Below, in pieces: positions 42,977 through 52,327 of a stretch of DNA of 64,000 nt. The position numbers and the translations under genes are program-made. Under the pieces are notes generated by a model, which saw nothing but the letters and a program-made list of their open reading frames with translations, ran no database searches and was not told where the DNA came from. Positions within the stretch are counted from its first letter, which is position 1. Every line of letters begins with the position of its first letter. Source of the stretch: Paraburkholderia kururiensis (GTDB lineage: Bacteria > Pseudomonadota > Gammaproteobacteria > Burkholderiales > Burkholderiaceae); assembly GCF_034424375.1 (NCBI RefSeq), contig NZ_CP139965.1, forward strand, positions 5,704,001-5,768,000, given 5' to 3'.

Positions 42977-43495
42977 TCAGGCCACGAGCCCGATGTCGGC
43001 CCCGGCGATGAGCTGTTCGATGTCGAGCAGGATCAGCATGCGCTCGCCGTCGTCGCCCGCGACCGTGGCGAGATCCGTGATGAAGCTCGCGTCCACCGAT
43101 GCCCCGAACGCAGGGGCCGGGCGACGGTCGCCCGGACTGAGTTCCAGCACGTCGCTCACCGCGTCCACCACCACGCCCACCGTGCGGGCCGCGACGTTGA
43201 GCACGATGACGACTGTGGAGTCGTCGTAGTCCGCGCGTTCCAGCGCAAACTTCAGACGCAGATCGACGATCGGCACGATCACGCCGCGCAGGTTGATCAC
43301 GCCCTTGACGAACGGCGGCGCATTCGCAATGCGCGTGGGTTCGTCATAGGAGCGAATTTCCTGTACATGCAGGATGTCGATGCCGTACTCCTCGTTGCCA
43401 AGGCGGAACGTGACGAACTCCTGCGCGCCGGCTTCGGCTTCGGCAACCTCGCCGCGAGCGCGTGCGGGCAGCGCGGTTTCGACGACTGCATTCAT
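42977..43495 (-). CDS. cheW: Chemotaxis coupling protein CheW
   Basis: This 172-residue protein has the CheW SH3-like fold: QEFVTFRLGNEEYGIDILHVQEIR at the N-terminus (parts FVTFRLGNEEYGIDI and VQEIRSYD), VKGVINLRGVIVPIVDLRLKF (parts GVINLRGVIVPI and DLRLKF), VVVDAVSDVLEL and a late LIADLATVAGDDGERMLILLDIE-type ending. CheW links chemoreceptors to the kinase CheA. The ATG has GAGGAG 6 bases upstream. It lies 34 bp downstream of an MCP gene on the same strand, so it is probably dedicated to that receptor or co-expressed with it. Confidence 0.9.
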   Translation of the reverse strand: MNAVVETALPARARGEVAEAEAGAQEFVTFRLGNEEYGIDILHVQEIRSYDEPTRIANAPPFVKGVINLRGVIVPIVDLRLKFALERADYDDSTVVIVLNVAARTVGVVVDAVSDVLELSPGDRRPAPAFGASVDASFITDLATVAGDDGERMLILLDIEQLIAGADIGLVA

Positions 43496-43529
43496 GGTGT
43501 TCTCCTCAAGTGAAAGGGCACGTGGTGCG

Positions 43530-45293
43530 TTAAAAGGTTTCCCAGTCGCGGCCCGTATCCGCGGTCGCCAGTGCCGGGGCAGGGGCGGGCGCTGCGATCG
43601 GCGTACGCTTCGGTGCCGCCGGCCGCGTCGCGGGCGCACGGGTTGCTGAGGGCTTGCGCGCGGGCACCGTTGCGGCGGGAGTCTTGGTGGCCGAGGCGGT
43701 TCCGCTGCGACGGAGCTCTTCGCCCGAACTCAGCCGAAAGAACGACACCGCTTCGGTCAGCTGATGCCCCTGGTCTTCGAGCGACTTCGATGCTGCCGCG
43801 GCCTGCTCCACGAGCGCCGCGTTCTGCTGCGTGACCTCGTCCATCTGCGTGATCGCAACGTTGACCTGCTCGATGCCGCGGCTCTGTTCGCTCGATGCCG
43901 CCGCGATCTCGCCCATGATGTCCGTCACGCGCGCCACGGCCTGGGTGACTTCGGCCATCGTGCTGCCCGCGTCGTCGGCGAGGCGCGATCCTTCCTGGAT
44001 CTTCTGTACCGAGGTGGCGATCAGGTCCTTGATCTCCTTCGCCGCGCTCGACGAACGCTGCGCGAGGCTGCGCACCTCGCTTGCCACCACCGCGAAGCCG
44101 CGGCCCTGTTCGCCGGCCCGCGCGGCTTCCACTGCGGCGTTGAGTGCGAGGATGTTGGTCTGGAACGCGATGCCTTCGATGATGCCGGTGATTTCCGCGA
44201 TCTTCGACGAGCTGTGGCTGATGTCGGTCATGGTCTCGACCACCTGGCCCACCACGGCGCTGCCCTTGTGGGCGACCTCGGACGCATTGCCGGCGAGCGC
44301 GCTGGCCTGCTGCGCGTTCTCGGCGTTCTGGCGCACGGTGGAGGTGAGTTCTTCCATGCTCGAAGCGGTTTCCTGCAGCGACGACGCCTGTTCTTCGGTG
44401 CGCGACGACAGATCCTGGTTGCCCGAAGCAATTTCGCTGGCACCTGTGGCGATGTTGTCGGCGGCGGTGCGGACCTGGGCGATGAGGCGCACGAGGCTGG
44501 CCTGCATCTCGCCCATGGAGGCGAGCACGCTGCCCTTCGGTGCGCTGTGGGCACCTTGCACGGGACTCAGATCGCCCGCGGCCACGCGCCGCGTGATGTC
44601 GCCCAGCGCAGCCGGCTCGTCGCCGAGCGAGCGCGTGAGTCCTCGCGTGATGAGCAGCGCCGCGACGACCGCTGCCGCGATGGCCGCCATGCACAGGCCG
44701 ATCAGCAAGGCGCGCTGGCTCGCATAGTGTTCGGCGGACTCCTGCATCATCTGCTGCGCGCGGCCGCGCGTGTACTGGCTAAACGCGTTCGTCGCCTTGA
44801 TGAGTTCGGCGAGCAGCGGGCGGCACTGGTCGTTCATCATCGCGATGGCGTGATCGTGCTGGCTGTGCAGCGCGGCGTCGACGATGGCGAGTGCAACCGG
44901 GCCGTACTGCGTTTCCACACGGTCGATGCCGGCCACGAGTTCGCGCGCCTGCGCGGTTGCACTCGTGCTGGTCGCCACCGCGTCCTTCAACTGGCGAAGC
45001 CGCGCCTGCACTTCTTCATGCGCCTGGGTGACTGCGGCCTTTTCGATCTCGATATCGCCGGGCTTCGTCACGAGCACGAGGTTGCGCGCGGCAATCGCAC
45101 GCTGGTCCACTGCGGTGCGGATCTGCTCGGCCAGTTCCGCGCGGGCGCTGATGCCGCTCACGTAGTCCGCGAACCGTTCGTTCGCATCGCCGAGCGACCG
45201 CAGCGCCAGCCCCGACACGAGCAGCACGAGCGCTGCGAGCAGGCCGAAGGTCACGGTGAGTTTGGCACGCACCGTCATTTGTCTGAAGTTCAT
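43530..45293 (-). CDS. Methyl-accepting chemotaxis protein with C-terminal pentapeptide
   Basis: This 587-residue receptor has TM1 at residues about 11-32, a periplasmic four-helix domain (to about 190), TM2 near 192-214, HAMP to about 267 and the methyl-accepting signalling hairpin with tip EGIAFQTNILALNAAVEAA. A Pro/Ala-rich linker of about 45 residues leads to the terminal DWETF, the xWxxF pentapeptide that docks CheR and CheB. The ATG at 45293 has GGAGGG upstream. Residues from the end of HAMP to FFRLSSG are almost identical to those of the receptor at 59.1-60.9 kb. It is followed by cheW. Confidence 0.9.
   Translation of the reverse strand: MNFRQMTVRAKLTVTFGLLAALVLLVSGLALRSLGDANERFADYVSGISARAELAEQIRTAVDQRAIAARNLVLVTKPGDIEIEKAAVTQAHEEVQARLRQLKDAVATSTSATAQARELVAGIDRVETQYGPVALAIVDAALHSQHDHAIAMMNDQCRPLLAELIKATNAFSQYTRGRAQQMMQESAEHYASQRALLIGLCMAAIAAAVVAALLITRGLTRSLGDEPAALGDITRRVAAGDLSPVQGAHSAPKGSVLASMGEMQASLVRLIAQVRTAADNIATGASEIASGNQDLSSRTEEQASSLQETASSMEELTSTVRQNAENAQQASALAGNASEVAHKGSAVVGQVVETMTDISHSSSKIAEITGIIEGIAFQTNILALNAAVEAARAGEQGRGFAVVASEVRSLAQRSSSAAKEIKDLIATSVQKIQEGSRLADDAGSTMAEVTQAVARVTDIMGEIAAASSEQSRGIEQVNVAITQMDEVTQQNAALVEQAAAASKSLEDQGHQLTEAVSFFRLSSGEELRRSGTASATKTPAATVPARKPSATRAPATRPAAPKRTPIAAPAPAPALATADTGRDWETF
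43721..44606 (-). repeat. Long direct repeat, copy 1 (MCP signalling domain)
   Basis: This 886-bp segment recurs at 59288-60173 at a constant offset of 15,567 bp, with scattered single-base changes and no gaps that I can find. The two encoded stretches of about 295 residues differ visibly at only two positions (GASEIAS/GSSEIAS and NASEVAH/NASDVAH). The flanking parts of the two genes are clearly different. Confidence 0.85.
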
Positions 45294-45339
45294 ACGCTTG
45301 CCCTCCTGTGGTCCGCAATGAACGGTTTCTTCTCTTGCT

Positions 45340-45366
45340 ATGTCGTCGCCGGCGGGCGTTACTGAA
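45340..45366 (-). promoter_or_regulatory. Candidate sigma-28 promoter for the MCP at 45293
   Basis: Read leftward: TTCAG (45366-45362), 14 bp, GACGACAT (45347-45340). The same TTCAG element precedes the MCP at 58679 and the kinase at 45747. Confidence 0.4.
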
Positions 45367-45679
45367 ATCGCAATGTGCGCGCAAATCGTTTGCGTCAGGG
45401 TTTGCGCCAGGCCATTCGCATGAAATTCAATGCGCGTAACTCGCGCAATTCGCGTGCGGTTCTTGCAATGAGGCGCGCGACATGAAGGAAAACCCTGCAA
45501 CGAGAAAACCGCAAAAGAGCGTAATGGAGCGTTTCCTGAAGAGGCGAGAAGCGCGGAAATCCCTTTTCCGCAAGGCTGTGCGAGCCTGCTTGAGGCATAT
45601 CAAAAGGTGTGCGGAAGAGAAAAGCTACGGTGAAGTGGTATGGCGAGCGAGCACATTGCGCTTATTGCATATCGCACCA

Positions 45680-45706
45680 TTCAGTTAATCGCTGTGTGGT
45701 CGTTAC
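45680..45706 (+). promoter_or_regulatory. Candidate sigma-28 promoter for the kinase at 45747
   Basis: TTCAG (45680-45684), 14 bp, GTCGTTAC (45699-45706), 40 bp before the start codon. The -10 matches 5 of 8 to the enterobacterial consensus. Confidence 0.35.
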
Positions 45707-45746
45707 TACACGTAAGACTTCAACAACGAACAAGCGACTATTTCCC

Positions 45747-47504
45747 ATGAGCATATTGACCATGCCATGCGCGAGCCCCCGCCTGGAGGAGGGCAAAGCG
45801 GACCATACACGCGACGCGGAGGCGTCGGAAGCACGCCGGCAGGCAACGCTCGAGTCTCTGAAAATACTTCATACATTGCCGGAAGATGCCTACGACCGGA
45901 TCGTGCGGCGCGTGAGCGAATACTTCGATGCACCGGGCTGCCTGATCGCTTTCGCCACGCGCGATCGCCAGTGGTTCAAGGCGAGGCTGGGCGTGAGCGT
46001 CGAGACCGCGCCGCGCGACTCTTCGTTCTGCCAGGCGGCGCTCGAAACGGACGGCGTGTACGTCGTGCACGATGCCTTGCTAAGCCCGCGCTTTGCCGAG
46101 AATCCGTTCGTCGTGGGTGCACCGGGCATCCGCTTCTATGCGGGCGTGGCGCTCGTGTTCGGCGAAGCGCAACGCATCGGCACGCTGTGCATCATCGATA
46201 CGAAGCCGCGCGCGTTCGGCGCGGCCGAAGCCGCCGCGCTCGAAGATTTCGCGGCGCTCGTGGTGGACGAGCTTCATCTGCGTGCGCAGACGCTGCGCCT
46301 CGAAGCGGAACTGCAGCGGCAGCGCGAAGCGGAGCAGGCCGCGCTCGCCTCGCAGAAAGCCCGCGCCGATTTCCTCGCCATGGTGACGCACGAAGTGCGC
46401 GCGCCGCTCAACGCGATTGCGGGCGCCGTATCGCTGATGTGCCAGCCGGGCGGCGCGGAGCCGGACGAATTCGCCGCCGAGGCGCTGCGCGATTCCACCG
46501 GGCACCTGGTGCGCCTGCTCAACGAAGTGCTGGATCTCGCGAAGCTCGAAGCCACCGGCTTCACGTTCAACTACGAGCCCTTCGATCTGCGGCGCGAACT
46601 GCGTTGCGCCGTGGCGAGCGTGAAGGCGCAGACGTCGGCGAAGACGGTGAATCTCGAACTCGATATCGATGCCGGCGTGCCCGCCGCGGTGATGGGCGAT
46701 CGCACGCGCATCGCGCAAGTCCTGATGAACCTGCTTTCCAACGCCATCAAGTTCACGGCGCAGGGCACCGTGAAGGTGTCGGCCGGCACGCGCGTGCGTG
46801 ACGATGCGCGTATCGACCTCGTCATATCGGTTGCGGATACCGGCATCGGCATGGAAGCGGCTGCCGCGTGCAAACTGTTCGGCCACTTCGAGCAGGCGGA
46901 CGCCGCCGTGCGCGCGCGCTATGGCGGAACGGGGCTGGGGCTCGCCATCTGCCAGAAGCTCGTTGCCGGCATGGGCGGCACCATCGAGGTGACGAGCACG
47001 CCCGGTGCGGGCAGTACGTTCACCTGCACGATTCCCTCGGTGGTCGCGCAAGACGTCGTGGCCCCGCCGTCCGGCCCGGCATGCGCGTTCAACCGCGGCG
47101 AGCAGCTCGTGCTGATTGCCGATGACGACGACGTGAGCCGCAAGATCATCAGGGCCGTGCTGAACCGGCTCGGCTATCGCGTGGAAGCCGTATCGAACGG
47201 CCGCGATGCGCTCGCCGCGCTGCGCACGAAGCCGTTCGACCTCGCCGTGCTCGACATCAACATGCCGGACCTCGACGGCGTTTCGCTTGCGCGCGAATTG
47301 CAGGCACAGACCGAGTTCGGCTCGCCGGTGCCGCTCGTGGCGCTCACGGGCGACGAGCGGCCGCTCGACGATCAGCGTGCCGCCGTCTTCGACGACTACC
47401 TCGTGAAGCCCGTGAGCCCCGAGACGCTCGACCGCGCCATCGTCAACGTGCTGTCGCGCCGCGACTGCGCCGCGGCCTCTACGTGCCTCGAGTCGAAAGC
47501 ATGA
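45747..47504 (+). CDS. GAF-domain hybrid histidine kinase
   Basis: This 585-residue soluble hybrid kinase has a GAF domain at residues about 30-180 (DRQWFKARLGVS, FYAGVALVFGEAQRIGTLCIID) and a short coiled coil to about 205. HisKA has the phospho-acceptor H215 in MVTHEVRAPLN. The ATPase domain has the N-box NLLSNAIKFT and G-boxes DTGIGM and GGTGLGL. A receiver domain follows with D503 in LDINMPDLDG and KP near 550. The GAF type resembles the one in the regulator at 62.5 kb. No membrane span is present, so it senses a cytosolic signal. Its stop overlaps the ATG of the next kinase gene, so the two are co-translated. Confidence 0.9.
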   Translation: MSILTMPCASPRLEEGKADHTRDAEASEARRQATLESLKILHTLPEDAYDRIVRRVSEYFDAPGCLIAFATRDRQWFKARLGVSVETAPRDSSFCQAALETDGVYVVHDALLSPRFAENPFVVGAPGIRFYAGVALVFGEAQRIGTLCIIDTKPRAFGAAEAAALEDFAALVVDELHLRAQTLRLEAELQRQREAEQAALASQKARADFLAMVTHEVRAPLNAIAGAVSLMCQPGGAEPDEFAAEALRDSTGHLVRLLNEVLDLAKLEATGFTFNYEPFDLRRELRCAVASVKAQTSAKTVNLELDIDAGVPAAVMGDRTRIAQVLMNLLSNAIKFTAQGTVKVSAGTRVRDDARIDLVISVADTGIGMEAAAACKLFGHFEQADAAVRARYGGTGLGLAICQKLVAGMGGTIEVTSTPGAGSTFTCTIPSVVAQDVVAPPSGPACAFNRGEQLVLIADDDDVSRKIIRAVLNRLGYRVEAVSNGRDALAALRTKPFDLAVLDINMPDLDGVSLARELQAQTEFGSPVPLVALTGDERPLDDQRAAVFDDYLVKPVSPETLDRAIVNVLSRRDCAAASTCLESKA

Positions 47505-50500
47505 CGGCAAGCGCATCCCGCGCCGGCGAAGCCATGGTCGCGAAGCCTTACCGACGCTGCATCGGATGGATCGGCACGACGGCGCTCGCCATGGGCGGCA
47601 GCAACCAGAGCCTGTTCCTCATCGCCGCGCTGTTCGCGGGCCAGGGCGATATTCCCGGGCAGGGCAGCGCCGCCGTGCCGCTGCTGATCGTGGGGCTGCT
47701 GCTCAGCTACGCGGCGCTGCCCGGGTGGATCGAACTCGTGATGATGTCGCCGCGGCGCGTGGGTGGCATTGCCGCGGCCTGCACCGAAGCATTCGCGCCG
47801 TATGGCCGCATTCTCTCCACCTTGACCGGCACCTGTTACTGGTGGGGCTGGGTGCCCACGTGCGGACTCACCGCGATTCTCTCGGCCACGGCGATCCACG
47901 AGTGGTACCTGCCTGGCGTGGCCGTGCCCGTGCTCGCCTGTTCGCTCGTGCTGTTGTTCGCCGGCGTGAATCTGCTGGGCATTCGCTGGGTGACGCGGCT
48001 CGCGGTGCCCATCGCGACATGCTCGGCGTTGCTCGCCTTCGTGTCGGCGCTCGCGCCGGTGTTGACGGGCGCCACGGACTGGCATCGCGCCGTCGACTTC
48101 CATCTGACCACACCGTTCGCAGGCTGGTTTGGCGGCGTCACGTCGCTGATGGCAGGGCTCTATCTGATCGGCTTCGCGGCGCCGGCTTTCGAAGCGGCGG
48201 CGTGCCACGTGGCCGAAACGCGCGACGCCGAAAGGAACGTGCCGCGCGCCATGAAGGCGAGCGCCGCGATGGCGTCGGTCTACTTCGTCGTTCTGCCGCT
48301 CGTGTGGCTCGGCACGCTGGGGCCGCAGGCGCTCGGCGGCGATCTGGGGCAGGTGCTCGGGCCCACGTTTGCGCCCGTGTTCGGCGCGCTCGCGAAATCG
48401 GCGGCCATCTGGTTCATGATGTTCAACATGTTCCACGGCACGATCCAGCCGCTCGCGGGCGCCGCGCGCACGCTCTCGCAGCTGGCGGACGACGAGCTCG
48501 CGCCGCGGTTTCTGTCGAAGCGCAATGGCAACGACGTGCCCGTCAACGCGACGCTTGTCACGGCGGGCTTCGCGATTGCGTTCCTGCTGATCGGCGACCC
48601 GATCTGGCTCGTGGCCGCCGCCAACTTCACGTACCTCATCGGCATCGCCGCACCCAGCGTGGCGGTGTGGCTGCTTCGACGCGATGCGCCGCACGCCGTG
48701 CGCGTCTATCGCGCGCCGCGCTACACGATCGGGCTAGGGCTTGCCGCGGCCTGCGTGTGGGCGGTGGCCACCATTCTCGGCTTCGAGCAGTTCGGCTTGC
48801 CGACGGTGGTGTTCGGCCTCGCGATGGCGTATTCGGGTGCGGCCGCCTATGCGTGGCGACGCTGGGAAGACCGGCGGCGCGCGGGCCTGCCCGGCATCGC
48901 GCCGACGCTGCATCTGCGGCTCACGGGCGCGATGCTGCTCGTGCTCGCGCTGGATGGTGCCGGCTACATGCAGGCCGTGGCGCTGCTGCCCGACACGCAT
49001 CTGCACTGGCGCACCGCGCTCGAAGACATCTTCGTGATGGTGGCGATGCTCACCATCACGGTGGGCATCGTATTGCCCGGCGTGATCTCGCACTCGGCCC
49101 AGGAAGTCACCAAGGCCGCGAAGAAACTGGCCACGGGCACGCTGCGCGATTTTTCGGCGGCCATGAGCGCGCTCGGACGCGGCGACCTGGACGCCGCGCA
49201 CGCGGCCATCGACATGCACCGCGTGTACGTGCGTTCGCGCGACGAGCTGGGCGAAATGGCGCACAGCTTCAACGCGATGCAGACGGAAGTGGCCAACGCG
49301 GCGATCAGCCTCGTGGACGCCCGTGAGGGGCTGCGCAGCGCGCGCGAACGTCTGACCGTGGCGAACCATTCGCTGCGGCAGAAGATTGTCGAACAGCAGC
49401 AGCTTGCCGAAGAACTGCTGGCGGCGAAGAACGTGGCGGAAGTCGCGAACGCGGCCAAGAACCAGTTTCTCGCGCGCATGAGCCACGAACTGCGCACGCC
49501 GCTCAACGGCGTGGTGGGCGCGGCGGACCTGCTGCTCGATCTGGACCGGACCGGCGAGCAGCACGTGCTGCTCACGAGTATTCGCGACTCCGGCGCGGCG
49601 CTGAAAGACGTGATCGACCAGATTCTCGACGTGGCGGAGATTGGTGCCGACACGCTCGATTTGCGGCGCGAGGCGTTCGATCCGGGCGCGCTGCTCGATG
49701 CCGTGGCCGCGCCCTATCGGCAGCAAGCCGAGGCGAAGGGGCTCGCGTTCGTGCACGAGCGCTTCGGCCTCCTATCTCCCGCAGGCCACGCATGGCGCGT
49801 GCTCTCCGACCGCGACCGCGTCGCGCAGATCGTGGCGAACCTGCTTTCGAATGCGGTCAAGTTCACGACGGAGGGCAGCGTGTCGCTGTCTACCGCGTTG
49901 GCTCGCCGCGGCGCGAACGACGTCGTGCTCACCGTCGTCGTGAACGACACGGGTCCGGGCATTGCGCACGGGCAGCGCGAGACGGTCTTCGCGTCGTTTG
50001 CGCAGGCCGACGAAAGCCGCACGCGCGCGCACGACGGCGCGGGCGTGGGCCTCTTTCTCGTACGCGAACTTGTCAAACGGCTCGACGGACAGCTTCAGCT
50101 CGACAGCGAACCCGGCCGCGGTACGACCTTTACCGTCGTGCTGCCGTTCACGCTCGCCCCTCAACCCGCCGCGGGCTCCACCGACGCACACGTGCCACCC
50201 GCTGCGCTCCACGAAGGCGACCCCATGACATCCAACCCTCCTCCGCACGCGCACACGTTGCCGGCGGGCGCCGCGGCGAAACACGCACCGCTCGTTCTGC
50301 TGGCCGAAGACAACCCGACGAATCAGGCTGTGGCCATGGCGTCGCTGCGCCGGCTCGGGCTCACGGCGCAACTGGCGGGCGACGGCGAAGAGGCCGTGCG
50401 GCTCTTCGCGCAGCATCGTTTCGACCTCGTGCTCATGGACTGCCACATGCCGAAGATGGACGGCATCGCGGCGACGGCGGCCATCCGCACGCTCGAAGCC

Positions 50501-51079
50501 ACGCGCGGCACGGGCCACGTGCCCATCATCGCGATCACGGCGGACATGACCTCGGCCAACGTCGTGCAATGCCGCTCCGTGGGCGTGACGGCGATCATGG
50601 CCAAGCCGTTCACGTTCGCGGAGTTTTCCGCGGCCGTGAAGGCGCATCTGAAAGACGGTGACGCGCCTGCTGTCGCGGCGGCCCAGACCGAGATCGACGA
50701 AGCGGTCCGCGCGGCCGCGGCCATCGACCATGCGTGCATCGATGCCTTGCGCGAACTCGCGGACGAAGATAGCCCCGATGTCGCGCTGGACATCGTCTCG
50801 ACCTACCTCGACACCGCGTCCCGGCAGGTGAACGAATTGCGCACCGCGCTGGAGGCGGGCGCCTGGATGGAAGTGGGCCGGCTCGCTCATACCCTGATGT
50901 CGAGCAGCGCCTACGTGGGGGCCACCGGCTTTGGGCGGCTCATGAAAGAGACCGGGCAGCAGGCGCGCGAGGGCAAGCCCGACGACAGGGACGCAGCGTC
51001 GGCCCACATCGGCGCGGTCTACGCGCGCGTTCATGCGAGTCTCGCCGACCTCTTCGTGCACGGAGACACACATGATTGA
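47501..51079 (+). CDS. Amino-acid-permease/hybrid histidine kinase fusion
   Basis: This 1192-residue protein has an unusual order of domains. Residues about 15-435 form an APC-superfamily permease with about 12 spans: IGWIGTTALAMGGSNQSLFL at the start, AGLYLIGFAAPAFEAAACHVAETRDAERNVPRAMK (parts GFAAPAFEAA and ETRDAERNVPRAM) and the ASFARTLSQL-like AGAARTLSQLADDELAPRFLSKRNG. Two more spans (about 478-500 and 510-530) lead to a HAMP-like linker (SRDELGEMAHSFNAM), HisKA with H662 (RMSHELRTPLNG), an ATPase domain, a receiver with D980 (LMDCHMPKMDG) and an HPt domain with H1130 (LAHTLMSS). The whole phosphorelay is thus in one chain. ATG 47501 overlaps the previous stop. The fusion suggests sensing coupled to amino-acid or amine transport, like the symporter-kinase CbrA but with a different transporter family. 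Confidence 0.9.
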   Translation: MTASASRAGEAMVAKPYRRCIGWIGTTALAMGGSNQSLFLIAALFAGQGDIPGQGSAAVPLLIVGLLLSYAALPGWIELVMMSPRRVGGIAAACTEAFAPYGRILSTLTGTCYWWGWVPTCGLTAILSATAIHEWYLPGVAVPVLACSLVLLFAGVNLLGIRWVTRLAVPIATCSALLAFVSALAPVLTGATDWHRAVDFHLTTPFAGWFGGVTSLMAGLYLIGFAAPAFEAAACHVAETRDAERNVPRAMKASAAMASVYFVVLPLVWLGTLGPQALGGDLGQVLGPTFAPVFGALAKSAAIWFMMFNMFHGTIQPLAGAARTLSQLADDELAPRFLSKRNGNDVPVNATLVTAGFAIAFLLIGDPIWLVAAANFTYLIGIAAPSVAVWLLRRDAPHAVRVYRAPRYTIGLGLAAACVWAVATILGFEQFGLPTVVFGLAMAYSGAAAYAWRRWEDRRRAGLPGIAPTLHLRLTGAMLLVLALDGAGYMQAVALLPDTHLHWRTALEDIFVMVAMLTITVGIVLPGVISHSAQEVTKAAKKLATGTLRDFSAAMSALGRGDLDAAHAAIDMHRVYVRSRDELGEMAHSFNAMQTEVANAAISLVDAREGLRSARERLTVANHSLRQKIVEQQQLAEELLAAKNVAEVANAAKNQFLARMSHELRTPLNGVVGAADLLLDLDRTGEQHVLLTSIRDSGAALKDVIDQILDVAEIGADTLDLRREAFDPGALLDAVAAPYRQQAEAKGLAFVHERFGLLSPAGHAWRVLSDRDRVAQIVANLLSNAVKFTTEGSVSLSTALARRGANDVVLTVVVNDTGPGIAHGQRETVFASFAQADESRTRAHDGAGVGLFLVRELVKRLDGQLQLDSEPGRGTTFTVVLPFTLAPQPAAGSTDAHVPPAALHEGDPMTSNPPPHAHTLPAGAAAKHAPLVLLAEDNPTNQAVAMASLRRLGLTAQLAGDGEEAVRLFAQHRFDLVLMDCHMPKMDGIAATAAIRTLEATRGTGHVPIIAITADMTSANVVQCRSVGVTAIMAKPFTFAEFSAAVKAHLKDGDAPAVAAAQTEIDEAVRAAAAIDHACIDALRELADEDSPDVALDIVSTYLDTASRQVNELRTALEAGAWMEVGRLAHTLMSSSAYVGATGFGRLMKETGQQAREGKPDDRDAASAHIGAVYARVHASLADLFVHGDTHD

Positions 51080-52301
51080 CGCCCATGCGAGCGAGCGCGA
51101 AAGCGCCGTGCTCATCATCGAAGACGACCCCGTGCAGCGCGGCATCATGGAAGCCATGGTGCGCAAGCTCGGCATGCGCGGTCTGCCGGCCGCCACGGTG
51201 AGCGAGGCGCGTGCGCATCTGCAGAACGACGACGTACGCATGGTGCTGCTCGATCTGCGTCTGCAAGACGGCACGAGCCTCGACGTGTTGCACTCGCTCG
51301 GCAACGATACGGTGCCGCGCTCGGTGATTCTCGCGAGCGGCTGCGACGAACGCACGCGCAATGCGGTCTCGCGTATTGCCGAGGCGCGCGGGGTGCACGT
51401 CGCCGGCTCGCTGCGCAAGCCGATCTGCGAAGACAGCCTCGCCGCGCTGCTGCGCGCCGGGCGCGGGGCCGTCGCCGTGCGCCAGCCCGCGGCCGACGAG
51501 CCATGCGATCCCGACGACGTGACCTTCGCGCTGGCCGGCGGCCGAATCGTGCCGTACTTCCAGCCTCAGGTGTCACTCAGCACCGGCCGCGTGGTGGGCG
51601 TGGAGGCCCTCGCGCGCTGGCAGTCGGACGCGCACAGCACCATTGGTCCCGAACGTTTCGTGTCCGTCATCGAAAGCATGGGGCAGGCGCGCGCGTTCAC
51701 GGCGCTCATGCTGAAAGCGTCGCTTGCCGCGTGTGCGCGCTGGCGCCGCCGCTTTCCCGAGGTCAGCGTGGCGGTGAACGTGCCGCCTTCGCTCGTCGAT
51801 GCGGCGTTCGGCGATCTCGTCAGAAGCTGCCTGCACGAGTACGCCGTGCCTCCGTCGGCGCTCGTGCTGGAACTGACCGAAGGCAGCCCGCTCAGCGATT
51901 CGGTGGCCGTGGGCAACGTACTCACGGGCCTGCGCATCGACGGCGTGGGCCTCGCCATCGACGACTTCGGCACGGGCTACTCGTCGATGCTCTCGCTGCT
52001 GCGCATTCCGTTCAGCGAAATGAAGCTGGACCGCGCGTTTGTGGGCTGCGCGCTGCATGACGCGGATAGCGCGCGGATTCTCAGTGCGTTGATCGCCATG
52101 AGTCGCGACATGGGCGTGACGACCGTGGCCGAAGGCATCGAGTGCGTCGAGGTGCGCGACCGGCTGGCCGCCTACGGGTGCTCGACAGGGCAGGGCTGGT
52201 TGTGGTCGGCAGCACTGAAGGAGGCAGCGCTGCACGCATGGCTCGACGACGCGGCGCAGGCGGGCTGCGCGCCCACCGTCGCCTCGACGGTGCAGCACTG
52301 A
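51072..52301 (+). CDS. Receiver-EAL response regulator (c-di-GMP phosphodiesterase)
   Basis: This 409-residue protein has an N-terminal receiver (acidic pocket EDD at 17-19, phospho-acceptor D61 in LLDLRLQDG, K in LRKP) joined to an EAL domain. Catalytic blocks are intact: EALARW, a N in AVNVPPSLVD, ELTEG, DDFGTGYSS, MKLDRAFV and AEGIE. QGWLWS replaces the usual QGYLF near the end. It should hydrolyse cyclic di-GMP when activated, in the manner of RocR. The start overlaps the end of the permease-kinase gene by 8 bp, so it is the probable phosphorelay output of that sensor. Confidence 0.88.
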   Translation: MIDAHASERESAVLIIEDDPVQRGIMEAMVRKLGMRGLPAATVSEARAHLQNDDVRMVLLDLRLQDGTSLDVLHSLGNDTVPRSVILASGCDERTRNAVSRIAEARGVHVAGSLRKPICEDSLAALLRAGRGAVAVRQPAADEPCDPDDVTFALAGGRIVPYFQPQVSLSTGRVVGVEALARWQSDAHSTIGPERFVSVIESMGQARAFTALMLKASLAACARWRRRFPEVSVAVNVPPSLVDAAFGDLVRSCLHEYAVPPSALVLELTEGSPLSDSVAVGNVLTGLRIDGVGLAIDDFGTGYSSMLSLLRIPFSEMKLDRAFVGCALHDADSARILSALIAMSRDMGVTTVAEGIECVEVRDRLAAYGCSTGQGWLWSAALKEAALHAWLDDAAQAGCAPTVASTVQH

Positions 52302-52327
52302 AGCGTTGCATTGAAAGGAAAGACAAG

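Larger units (their letters stand above)
45294..45746. other. Divergent promoter region between MCP and hybrid kinase
   Basis: These 453 bp carry two candidate sigma-28 promoters facing outward (45340-45366 leftward, 45680-45706 rightward). The middle is AT-richer than the surrounding genes. Short open frames on both strands have no ribosome-binding site and are not called. Confidence 0.5.
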
